Positions 47,260-56,120 of a stretch of DNA of 64,000 nucleotides are shown in pieces. Location of the stretch: contig LS997567.1 of assembly GCA_000469685.2 (NCBI GenBank), forward strand, positions 30,243,299 to 30,307,298, given 5' to 3'. The notes beneath the pieces were generated by a model, which did not search any database, was not told the DNA's origin, and saw nothing but the letters and a program-made list of their open reading frames with translations. The position numbers were made by a program, and so were the translations under genes. Source of the DNA: Haemonchus contortus. Lineage: Eukaryota; Nematoda; Chromadorea; Rhabditida; Trichostrongylidae. The stretch's first letter is position 1. The number at the start of each line of letters is the position of its first letter.

Positions 47260-47491
47260 TACCAGCAGCATAATACTTTGCAGTAACAGTGGCCACAGGT
47301 CAACAGGGAAGCATGATGGGGAAAAAACGTTGTATTGGATTCATTAGAATGGTGCTGAGCAGAGGAATAATCAGGTGAAGGGGGTGGGCTAGTAGTAGAA
47401 CCAGCAACGTTATAGGCCACAGCAAGGCTAGAGCGCTCTAATGGTATCTGCATTCAAATGTGCGCGCGCGGGAAAATAATTCAAGCCGCAG
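47260..47491 (-). repeat. Right TIR of the large element, inner part
   Basis: In reverse it matches the left TIR from GCGGCTTGAATTATTTT to CACATTTGAATG, then weakly (TATTCCTCTGCTCA against TATTCTTCTGCTCA). It ends at TCAAGCCGCAG (47481-47491), the left copy of the Penelope target duplication. The outer part of the TIR is 53181-53216. Confidence 0.65.
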
Positions 47492-49345
47492 AGCAATTTC
47501 CAAGTTCGGTCTTCTTGAAACCTGGGCATGTCATATAATATTTCAGAATGCTTTGCCGTACAGGTTTGTTATTATGGAACCGTTTATTAGGCCGACGTTT
47601 CGACTAATTCGTCGTCTTCAAGGACCTGAAAGTAGTTCGGAGCTCTTGGTCTGTGGCTTACCTGACCAAGCGCCCAAACGCACTAGGCCAGTTCCAACTA
47701 CTCCCAGAAACTCAACACCGAAACATCCCTGCCAAGAAACCAACCTTCTGCGGTTCCACCAGCGTTGTCTTCCCACTCTATATTGCGAACAATAAGGGAA
47801 CAATGAGACACCATTGACGGTTGTGAGATAAGAATTGCACGGTGATCTCAAAGTCCACAAAAGGGAATGAATGGCAGGAGTTCACTCGTTATGGCAATGC
47901 ACTCACTCCGGTTGTTCAGCTCAGGATTTCGCTCGCGGATATACAACGCTTCCAATATCTTTCTAGCACCGATCTCGTTCTCGTAGGCTAGGATTTTGCA
48001 TTTGATATCAAAATCTTCGCCTTGATGATCTTCTAATCGATGCTTGCCAAGTGGCGTTAGTAGGCTTCCTCGCCTTTTACCTGCTAGATGTTCTTTAACG
48101 CGTATGCCTAGCATCCTTCCCGTCTCACCAATATATATTTCGCCACAGGCTGAACACTGAAGTTGGTATACCGTCCCTCGCTGTGTGCAATCTCCACTCC
48201 TTCCGAACGGACAAATAACGCAGTTATCTGTCGCGCATGCACGATCATAGAGTCTGTTGCGGATCAAAAGGCGTTTGATATTGTCTGATGGTACATTTAT
48301 TAAGACAACATCATTAGCCAAATCCGCTCGTGCAATGCACTGCCGTACTTCTGCGCTGACTTTGTCTGATATAAACGGAAGGCGGAGATGCACCATATTC
48401 TCATGGTTTCTCAGCGGGTGCCCTTTTGAGCCTGACTTTCTCTGCTTTGTCCCGTAGCCATTCAGGGTTGCAATCCCAGATGCTAGCTTACGTGACTCCT
48501 CCCGTTCCACTTCGCCTGTACACACTCCTGTGGCTGTTCTGTACATGTTTCGAACAACTGCACGTTTCACAGCCTCGGGGTGGGCAGACTTCGAGTGGAG
48601 TAAGATGTTCTTCGAGCTGCCTTTCCGATACCATTTCACATTGTACCTTCCACTTGAGATGTTTATCTGCGTGTTAAGATAAGGAAGCCAGCCTTCGTGC
48701 GGGACCTCTCTCGTGAACTTGATATACTGCGATTGTCGATTGAGGATGGTAAACAGCTCATCCATCTCCTGCTGCGTTGATGTAATTACGCAGCAGTCAT
48801 CGATGTAACGACAGTACATAATGGGCATGCGAGCTATAACTGGCCTTTCTACTCTGCTCATAAAACAGATAGCTAAGACCGGTGCTAGCCGCTGGCCCAT
48901 AGCAAGTCCTCGGTTTTGAGAGAAGTACTGCCCGCTCCACTTAAAAATATTACAGCTAAGGCACTCCTTGATTAGAGTCATAATGTGAACCTTACTCAAT
49001 CCGAACGTGACAATTTCCGTCCCATGCTCATCCAGCATTTCGGAAACTGCTTGGAGAGCTTCGTCGTTGTTTACGTTCGTATAAAGCGCAGTTACATCAA
49101 ATGACTCTACAACGCAGTTTTCTTGAAGCCTACATGAACGCAAGCGAGCAAGAAATTCGTTAGTGTTTGGCAGGTGTGATGGTACGTATCGGAGTAGTTG
49201 GCCAACAATTTTGTTAAGGAACCACGAAATACGGTCCGTTGGTCCACCTACACAGCTAATGATGGGTCTTATTTTGTAATCGCTAGCATTAACTGAGTTT
49301 TCACCTCCGTTGGACAGCTTATGAGTCTTGATCAGGCTATAGAAA
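47492..49345 (-). mobile_element. PLE-1 inverted partial copy
   Basis: Near-identical to the 3' 1.8 kb of the full element at 50190-53180 but on the minus strand. Its frame 49350-47848 (500 codons) is intact from the KTHK motif through RT and GIY-YIG to the stop. At its low-coordinate end it reads past the canonical 3' end (CTGAAATATT) into 46 bases of another unit's 5' end (ATATGACATGCCCAGG...TTGCT), so its template was a tandem unit. Confidence 0.9.
47591..47625 (-). ncRNA. Hammerhead-like core in the inverted PLE-1 copy
   Basis: Reverse complement of the motif at 50103-50137: TTGAAGA, stem CGAC/GTCG with loop GAATTA, then AAAC. See the entries for the other two copies. Confidence 0.5.
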
Positions 49346-49350
49346 AACAA
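47848..49350 (-). CDS. PLE-1 inverted copy, partial RT/GIY-YIG ORF
   Basis: A 500-residue open frame whose first ATG falls in junction sequence (MFFYSLIKTHK). It lacks the N-terminal 390 residues but keeps RT motif A (ESFDVTALYTNV), motif B (RGLAMGQRLAPV), motif C (YIDDCCVI) and the GIY-YIG block (CSACGEIYIGETGR). Nearly identical to the full-length protein at 50198-52870. Expression is unlikely without its 5' region; it is evidence of how recent the array is. Confidence 0.8.
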   Translation of the reverse strand: MFFYSLIKTHKLSNGGENSVNASDYKIRPIISCVGGPTDRISWFLNKIVGQLLRYVPSHLPNTNEFLARLRSCRLQENCVVESFDVTALYTNVNNDEALQAVSEMLDEHGTEIVTFGLSKVHIMTLIKECLSCNIFKWSGQYFSQNRGLAMGQRLAPVLAICFMSRVERPVIARMPIMYCRYIDDCCVITSTQQEMDELFTILNRQSQYIKFTREVPHEGWLPYLNTQINISSGRYNVKWYRKGSSKNILLHSKSAHPEAVKRAVVRNMYRTATGVCTGEVEREESRKLASGIATLNGYGTKQRKSGSKGHPLRNHENMVHLRLPFISDKVSAEVRQCIARADLANDVVLINVPSDNIKRLLIRNRLYDRACATDNCVICPFGRSGDCTQRGTVYQLQCSACGEIYIGETGRMLGIRVKEHLAGKRRGSLLTPLGKHRLEDHQGEDFDIKCKILAYENEIGARKILEALYIRERNPELNNRSECIAITSELLPFIPFCGL

Positions 49351-49353
49351 AAA

Positions 49354-50189
49354 ATATCAGACAAAGTCAGCGCAGAAGTACGGCAGTGCATTGCACGAGC
49401 GGATTTGGCTAATGATGTTGTCTTGATAAATGTACCATCAGACAATATCAAACGCCTTTTGATCCGCAACAGACTCTATGATCGTGCATGCGCGACAGAT
49501 AACTGCGTTATTTGTCCGTTCGGAAGGAGTGGAGATTGCACACAGCGAGGGACGGTATACCAACTTCAGTGTTCAGCCTGTGGCGAAATATATATTGGTT
49601 AGACGGGAAGGATGCTAGGCATACGCGTTAAAGAACATCTAGCAGGTAAAAGGCGAGGAAGCCTACTAACGCCACTTGGCAAGCATCGATTAGAAGATCA
49701 TCAAGGCGAAGATTTTGATATCAAATGCAAAATCCTAGCCTACGAGAACGAGATCGGTGCTAGAAAGATATTGGAAGCGTTGTATATCCGCGAGCGAAAT
49801 CCTGAGCTGAACAACCGGAGTGAGTGCATTGCCATAACGAGTGAACTCCTGCCATTCATTCCCTTTTGTGGACTTTGAGATCACCCTGCAATTCTTATCT
49901 CACAACCATCAATGGTGTCTCATTGTTCCCTTATTGTTCACAATATAGAGTGGGAAGACAACGCTGGTGGAACCGCAGAAGGTTGGTTTCTTGGCAAGGA
50001 TGTTTCGGTGTTTGAGTTTCTGGGAGTAGTTGGAACTGGCCTAGTGCGTTTGGGCGCTTGGTCAGGTAAGCCACAGACCAAGAGCTCCGAACTACTTTCA
50101 GGTCCTTGAAGACGACGAATTAGTCGAAACGTCGGCCTAATAAACGGTTCCATCATAACAAACCTGTACGGCAAAGCATTCTGAAATAT
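49354..50189 (+). mobile_element. PLE-1 direct partial copy (pLTR-like)
   Basis: The 3' 836 bp of the element, in tandem with and directly upstream of the full copy. About eight filler bases (ACAAAAA-like) separate it from the inverted copy. It encodes the GIY-YIG part, but TAG at 49600-49602 replaces the Glu codon of the YIGET motif. I count roughly six differences from the full copy. Partial tandem copies of this kind are the pseudo-LTRs known from Penelope-like elements. Confidence 0.88.
50103..50137 (+). ncRNA. Hammerhead-like core in the PLE-1 pLTR
   Basis: CCTTGAAGACGACGAATTAG then TCGAAACGTCGGCC. TTGAAGA stands for the CTGANGA box; CGAC pairs with GTCG around GAATTA as stem II; AAAC follows. 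An outer stem is possible between GG.CC and GGCC. Lies 50 bases upstream of the full unit, the place where hammerheads are found in Penelope-like elements. Confidence 0.55.
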
Positions 50190-50197
50190 TATATGAC

Positions 50198-52870
50198 ATG
50201 CCCAGGTTTCAAGAAGACCGAACTTGGAAATTGCTACGCGATGTACCGCCGCACATGTTCGGTCTAGTTCGAGAAGCTCTTGCTCTCCGTCAGAAGATCG
50301 TACTTACCCGCCAATCGCTGCTGTTCCTTCAGCGATGCAAGTCGACCGCCGTCTTCCCAAGGTTCATCACGAATAAGAAGCTGGGATCAATATGTAATCT
50401 CGACGAAGATCACCCTAGGATCGTAAACATCTATCGTAATATCCTAGGCGTAGCTGTTAAACAGAAGCAGTACATATTGTATTCTAGCTTATTGAAGTGT
50501 AAGGCGAAGGAAGAATCTTGTAGACGGCTTCTGTCAGATCGTTGTTGGAAAGCGATTGAGCGTGGTTCGAAGGAGGTCTGTGACTCTATCCGATCTAGGG
50601 CAAAAGCAACACTATGTGCTAAGTACAACACCCTAAGGAGCGAGAAACACAGAAATGGTCCCTGCAATAGGACCGACTCTTCTACGAACCACCAGTACGA
50701 AACAATGACCACTCTAGGGGTGAACAATGCGCTGAATCAGGCAAGAGTCACTCTTATTGGCGGCACAACTATATCGGAGAAAGCTGTGGATCTCCTCAAC
50801 CTTGGGCCATCATTTTCGATTGCTCAAGGAGTTGGACCTTCCACGTATCGTCAGGTGGTAACAGGGCTTCATCGACTGAGAGATCAGCTTAGAAGGAGTG
50901 CAGTGCGCAAAGAGTCTCAGCGCGCTAGCACAGAATCTATGCTGTCGTCTATTCCATTCCCATGTTCGTTTTACAAAGAACCAGAACCTTCCCCCGTACA
51001 AGACGTCAAATTTCGAGTACTTTCATCAGGAGTACTTGAAATTTTCAGAAGGCATGGGCGCGAAAGGTTCTCGAACATGACGAACGCACAGTGGGAAGGA
51101 TTGCGAGAGATGCGAAAACGCGTAGCAGAAGGTGAAATCCGTCTTTCCGTGAGTGACAAGGGAGGAGAGTTCGTGGTTCTACCTCGTTCGCTAGATCGGG
51201 AAATCACCGAACTCCACCTTAGTGATACTTCTGTGTACAGTCACTCCACGGAAAAGACGTTTCTCACACAATGTCACAGGCTGAATGCGTTATGGATATC
51301 AATCGGAAAGACAGCAAAATTGGATAGAAGGCTGATTAGTAGATTGAAGTTGGATACACCTTTGTGCCCGGTTTTCTATAGCCTGATCAAGACTCATAAG
51401 CTGTCCAACGGAGGTGAAAACTCAGTTAATGCTAGCGATTACAAAATAAGACCCATCATTAGCTGTGTAGGTGGACCAACGGACCGTATTTCGTGGTTCC
51501 TTAACAAAATTGTTGGCCAACTACTCCGATACGTACCATCACACCTGCCGAACACTAACGAATTTCTTGCTCGCTTGCGTTCATGTAGGCTTCAAGAAAA
51601 CTGCGTTGTAGAGTCATTTGATGTAACTGCGCTTTATACGAACGTAAACAACGACGAAGCTCTCCAAGCAGTTTCCGAAATGCTGGATGAGCATGGGACG
51701 GAAATTGTCACGTTCGGATTGAGTAAGGTTCACATTATGACTCTAATCAAGGAGTGCCTTAGCTGTAATATTTTTAAGTGGAGCGGGCAGTACTTCTCTC
51801 AAAACCGAGGACTTGCTATGGGCCAGCGGCTAGCACCGGTCTTAGCTATCTGTTTTATGAGCAGAGTAGAAAGGCCAGTTATAGCTCGCATGCCCATTAT
51901 GTACTGTCGTTACATCGATGACTGCTGCGTAATTACATCAACGCAGCAGGAGATGGATGAGCTGTTTACCATCCTCAATCGACAATCGCAGTATATCAAG
52001 TTCACGAGAGAGGTCCCGCACGAAGGCTGGCTTCCTTATCTTAACACGCAGATAAACATCTCAAGTGGAAGGTACAATGTGAAATGGTATCGGAAAGGCA
52101 GCTCGAAGAACATCTTACTCCACTCGAAGTCTGCCCACCCCGAGGCTGTGAAACGTGCAGTTGTTCGAAACATGTACAGAACAGCCACAGGAGTGTGTAC
52201 AGGCGAAGTGGAACGGGAGGAGTCACGTAAGCTAGCATCTGGGATTGCAACCCTGAATGGCTACGGGACAAAGCAGAGAAAGTCAGGCTCAAAAGGGCAC
52301 CCGCTGAGAAATCATGAGAATATGGTGCATCTCCGCCTTCCGTTTATATCAGACAAAGTCAGCGCAGAAGTACGGCAGTGCATTGCACGAGCGGATTTGG
52401 CTAATGATGTTGTCTTAATAAATGTACCATCAGACAATATCAAACGCCTTTTGATCCGCAACAGACTCTATGATCGTGCATGCGCGACAGATAACTGCGT
52501 TATTTGTCCGTTCGGAAGGAGTGGAGATTGCACACAGCGAGGGACGGTATACCAACTTCAGTGTTCAGCCTGTGGCGAAATATATATTGGTGAGACGGGA
52601 AGGATGCTAGGCATACGCGTTAAAGAACATCTAGCAGGTAAAAGGCGAGGAAGCCTACTAACGCCACTTGGCAAGCATCGATTAGAAGATCATCAAGGCG
52701 AAGATTTTGATATCAAATGCAAAATCCTAGCCTACGAGAACGAGATCGGTGCTAGAAAGATATTGCAAGCGTTGTATATCCGCGAGCGAAATCCTGAGCT
52801 GAACAACCGGAGTGAGTGCATTGCCATAACGAGTGAACTCCTGCCATTCATTCCCTTTTGTGGACTTTGA
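50198..52870 (+). CDS. Penelope-like reverse transcriptase with GIY-YIG endonuclease (intact)
   Basis: 890 residues with no break. Start chosen at ATG 50198, nine bases into the unit; the true mRNA could begin in the upstream pLTR. Residues 1-240: helical N-terminus. About 325-340: SDKGGEFVVLPRS. About 397: LIKTHKLSNG. About 420: RPIISCVGGPTDRISWFLN. About 470: ESFDVTALYTNV (RT motif A, Asp). About 540: RGLAMGQRLAPVLAI (B). About 570: YIDDCCVI (C, both Asp). About 630: KWYRKGSSKNI. A Cys cluster near 765-790 (CATDNCVICPFGRSGDC) precedes GIY-YIG at about 790-860 (CGEIYIGETGR, RVKEHL, E near 845). The GIY-YIG nuclease is thought to nick target DNA; RT copies the RNA. All catalytic residues I can check are present. 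Confidence 0.93.
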   Translation: MPRFQEDRTWKLLRDVPPHMFGLVREALALRQKIVLTRQSLLFLQRCKSTAVFPRFITNKKLGSICNLDEDHPRIVNIYRNILGVAVKQKQYILYSSLLKCKAKEESCRRLLSDRCWKAIERGSKEVCDSIRSRAKATLCAKYNTLRSEKHRNGPCNRTDSSTNHQYETMTTLGVNNALNQARVTLIGGTTISEKAVDLLNLGPSFSIAQGVGPSTYRQVVTGLHRLRDQLRRSAVRKESQRASTESMLSSIPFPCSFYKEPEPSPVQDVKFRVLSSGVLEIFRRHGRERFSNMTNAQWEGLREMRKRVAEGEIRLSVSDKGGEFVVLPRSLDREITELHLSDTSVYSHSTEKTFLTQCHRLNALWISIGKTAKLDRRLISRLKLDTPLCPVFYSLIKTHKLSNGGENSVNASDYKIRPIISCVGGPTDRISWFLNKIVGQLLRYVPSHLPNTNEFLARLRSCRLQENCVVESFDVTALYTNVNNDEALQAVSEMLDEHGTEIVTFGLSKVHIMTLIKECLSCNIFKWSGQYFSQNRGLAMGQRLAPVLAICFMSRVERPVIARMPIMYCRYIDDCCVITSTQQEMDELFTILNRQSQYIKFTREVPHEGWLPYLNTQINISSGRYNVKWYRKGSSKNILLHSKSAHPEAVKRAVVRNMYRTATGVCTGEVEREESRKLASGIATLNGYGTKQRKSGSKGHPLRNHENMVHLRLPFISDKVSAEVRQCIARADLANDVVLINVPSDNIKRLLIRNRLYDRACATDNCVICPFGRSGDCTQRGTVYQLQCSACGEIYIGETGRMLGIRVKEHLAGKRRGSLLTPLGKHRLEDHQGEDFDIKCKILAYENEIGARKILQALYIRERNPELNNRSECIAITSELLPFIPFCGL

Positions 52871-53094
52871 GATCACCGTGCAATTCTTATCTCACAACCG
52901 TCAATGGTGTCTCATTGTTCCCTTATTGTTCACAATATAGAGTGGGAAGACAACGCTGGTGGAACCGCAGAAGGTTGGTTTCTTGGCAGGGATGTTTCGG
53001 TGTTTGAGTTTCTGGGAGTAGTTGGAACTGGCCTAGTGCGTTTGGGCGCTTGGTCAGGTAAGCCACAGACCAAGAGCTCCGAACTACTTTCAGG

Positions 53095-53129
53095 TCCTTG
53101 AAGACGACGAATTAGTCGAAACGTCGGCC
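53095..53129 (+). ncRNA. Hammerhead-like core at the PLE-1 3' end
   Basis: Same motif as at 50103-50137, 50 bases before the end of the array. With the upstream copy it brackets one full unit, so self-cleavage at both would release a unit-length RNA; this consequence is inferred. Confidence 0.55.
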
Positions 53130-53180
53130 TAATAAACGGTTCCATCATAACAAACCTGTACGGCAAAGCATTCTGAAATA

Positions 53181-53216
53181 TCAAGCCGCAGAACCTTCCA
53201 ATGGATAAACGCGATC
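53181..53216 (-). repeat. Right TIR of the large element, outer part
   Basis: TCAAGCCGCAG (right copy of the Penelope target duplication) and then, in reverse, GATCGCGTTTATCCATTGG, the outer end matching the left TIR at 42397. RTE-B sequence starts directly beyond. Confidence 0.7.
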
Positions 53217-55530
53217 GTTCAAAGATCATCACTATATCGCATAACGTGTCCGGCTTATCTGATCTTCGATTTCTTGGCGTAATCAACGGCTTCCCTGATC
53301 TCCGTTAGATGACGGAGCTCGGAACTCGGACTCCCTTCTGCACTTGCGTGTATAGAGGAATTCCGAGCATCATCCTTCCCACAGCGTGTTCAACGTGTTG
53401 AGTGACCCTAACTGCATACTCATCCTGCTTTCGTGAAGTCCAAATTTTTGAGGCGTATGTCAAAGCGAGAAGGATCGCAGTGTTGAGAAGATGAGCGCAG
53501 TGACCGAATGTTCTTTGTCTTCATCACTACTCTCTCGATGTTTTCAAATTCACTCCACCCCGCGCGTTTCCTCCTGCTCGGCTCCGGTGTTACGTTATTC
53601 ATTATATTGAATTTGTCACCCAGGTACACAAAGCTAAAGCACTCAGAAATGTTCGCCATCTTCAGCGTGGGAGGAGCCTCATCCCCTTCTCTTTCACATG
53701 AACATCGTCTTCGTTAGGCTCACTCGCAATCCAATAATTCCGAAAGCGTTGTCGAACTCGCGGACCCATGCCTTCCAATTCCCTATAATGCATGGTTTTC
53801 GAAAGAGGCTTTGAAAGGTTAGGGCTATGGTATCGTCCACTCAAACCCCTCTCTTCACGTTGATGATGACTTCTTCATAATACGGCGAGATCCTGGTCGT
53901 TAAGCTGTTGTAGAGCATACGAAACATCTTTGCATATTGAGTAGGAACACCCTGGTTGCCCAGAGCTTCAATTACCGCTACTGTCTTAAGGGTCTAAGGG
54001 TATTAAATGCCTCCTTTGAATCGACGAGCGTAAGACATAGCGGCATTTTGTACTCTCGCGATACTTCAATGGGTCTTGTAGCGGTGTGGATGTGATCGAT
54101 TGTACTGAGCCCTCTCCGGAACCCTGCTTGCTCGCATGGATGTCCTTTTTCTAGTATTCTGCCAATCTTGCTCAGGATGACTCGTGTGAAGAGCTTATGG
54201 ATTACAGACAGCAGGCAAATTGGACGATAATTGTCAATGTCATCTGTATCTCCCTTCTTATACAGCCACACAGTCTTGGTAGTTTTCCATGAAGTGGGCA
54301 CTTTGTATTCCGATAGGTACCGCGTGAATAGCCGGGGCACGATTTTGACAATGACAGGCGTAAGTCTATTTGGATGATATGCTTCGATCCTATCGGACCG
54401 GGCGCCGTATTATTCTTAATTGACGACATGGCATGTTCAATCTGAAAAGGGAGAACTGAAGGGACGACATATCCACCTTGCCCGAGATGGCTAAGATGGT
54501 ATGTAGGAAGGTAGACGTGGCTATTGAAGAGGTCGGAAAAGAAGTCGTAGATGACCAGTCAGGACGACGAAGAGCAGGCATGTTACTCTTATGATTCACG
54601 GAGCTCCGGTCACCTTTGTGGATGCTCTTTCCAGTTTCGCTGCAAAACCTCACTCCACTCACAATCGCTCTTTTCTTTCTCTTTCAGATCTTCCTTTGAT
54701 GCCTCTCTGCGTAGCTGCCCAATCCGGACGTTAGCTGGTTATTGTCTACAGCTCGCGTGATTCCACGTATAAGCTGGAGAGTCTTCTAAAAGAGACGTTT
54801 CATGGCATTTCTGAGACTCTGTTTTCCTAGCGCTATCATGAAGATATTCAACGAGAAGGTCGTATCCTTCGCCGATGCTGTTGCTGAAGAGATCTTCCCG
54901 CAAACCCGCCAGTGAAGCGGAATGATCCCAGCTGACAACATTCTTGGGACTACGTATCCTAAACTTCGCAGCTCTCTCTCCGCGCGCTGAAGAGCGGAAT
55001 CTAGCGCGAAGGAAACGATGGTCTGATCTCATGTAGAACTTCGAGACAACAGCGGCGTTAGCCAGCCAAACCTTTCGATTGACGGTGATTTTATCTATTT
55101 CATTATGGGACTGTCCAACAGGTGACTCTTTATAGAGCCTCCCAAGATTCATATAGAACGGTTCCAGTTCTTCTCTGCCGTAGCTCGATGTTGGTGTTGC
55201 GTAAACAACGAGGATTGTTATTACAGTCGGAGTCGAGCCACATCTTTTGAATGGCAAACGTCCGATTCGCGTTGCTAAGCTTTCGTATGAATTGATGCAC
55301 ATACGAACCCAAGAGCGTGTTGACGAAGACGCCCACACCGCCGATGTCTCTGCTGTCGCATTTTCCGAGAAACCATTCTTCTCCAGTTTTAAAAATGGCG
55401 TGCAATGGACGATCCCCTCTCATCTTGGTTATGACGTCATACTAGATGTTCCTGGCTCGCTTCATCAGATATTCGATGCTTGCTTCCGATGCATGCGTTC
55501 GTACATTGAAAGTAGTTTGCCATACTCTGA
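53217..55530 (-). pseudogene. RTE-B: RTE-clade LINE, main part, broken
   Basis: Minus-strand LINE related to RTE-A. Endonuclease pieces: TFNVRTHASEASIEYL-like near 55520-55470, then 55423-54739 with FLGKCDSRDIGGVGVFVNT and HNEIDKITVNRK. RT pieces: 54340-53978 with VPTSWKTTKTVWLYKKGD, EQAGFRRGLSTIDHI and LTLVDSKEAFN (motif A region). 53659-53420 is the C-terminal part. Many frame changes; the 5' end before about 55530 is missing compared with RTE-A. Its 3' end lies 10.8 kb away at 42150-42396, separated by the TIR element. Confidence 0.85.
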
Positions 55531-56110
55531 CACGGAATTCAAACCACAAATCAGAATCATTATGAAACGGATCTCGAGATGTCTTATTCAACAACTCCCA
55601 GCAGATTGTGCCAGGCGGTCATCGCTGCAGTTAATGTTAATACTGTCAGTTAATACTGCCTCAAAGGTGATGCAACGTTAATACTTACAGTTAATACTGC
55701 CTCAAAGGTGATGCAATGACGTAAGTGAGAGAACAGAGAGTGAAACAGTTGAGTAAATGGGAAAGAATTGAGGAATGACGCTGGCAGCATCTTGGCAGAA
55801 CAGGGAAATTTGCTCATGAATAGCTGAGAAATAGCAAAAAAGGCTTGAAGGATTGTTTCAATTAGTCACGATCACTGGATCAGACAACTAATTTTCACGC
55901 AAGTCTCAACTAAAGCAAGGCTAGGCCGAACGTAGACTTCCTTCTCAGCGGAACTTGTTGAAAATCAGTTAGAGAATCGTACCGCATCCAATTTCGAGAA
56001 AGTTACATGGGAGACTTTCTCATCTCGAGCTAGGATCCTTTGTTTCATAACCAAATAAGTCAAGCTTCGATAAGAGTGGTGGTTATTATGTTGTTTGAAT
56101 ATTTACTAGA
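55531..56110. other. Spacer with a short direct duplication
   Basis: No gene. CAGTTAATACTGCCTCAAAG and the following GTGATGCAA occur twice (about 55646 and 55689), a 42-bp tandem duplication. Otherwise unassigned. Confidence 0.45.
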
Positions 56111-56120
56111 GGTCATCTAG

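Larger units (their letters stand above)
50190..53180 (+). mobile_element. PLE-1, full-length Penelope-like element
   Basis: One 2991-bp unit, from the point where the tandem copy ends to the last base before the right TCAAGCCGCAG. It contains a single long ORF, a 300-bp 3' region with the hammerhead-like core and the CTGAAATAT terminus. With the upstream partial copy it forms the pLTR-body arrangement of Penelope-like elements. Intact coding and close identity of the three copies indicate recent insertion. Confidence 0.93.
42397..53216. mobile_element. Large TIR element (possibly Mutator-like) holding nested insertions
   Basis: The outer ends are inverted copies: left AATCGTGTTTATTTATTGG, right in reverse GATCGCGTTTATCCATTGG, continuing through GAAGGTTCTGCGGCTTGAA and CCGCGCGCGCACATTTGAATG and, more weakly, for about 150-200 bp. 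Outside the ends, GATCAACGG (left) and GTTCAAAGA (right) both correspond to the RTE 9-mer GTCCAACGG, so a 9-bp target duplication is inferred. Long TIRs plus 9 bp fit Mutator-like elements, but no transposase is seen. Without the Penelope array, RTE-A and the MITE the element would be about 1.6 kb. Confidence 0.65.

Noticed and set aside
48257..48677. Plus-strand frames inside the inverted PLE-1 copy (also 52041-52292 minus in the full copy)
   Set aside because: Shadows of the RT/GIY-YIG reading frame on the opposite strand.
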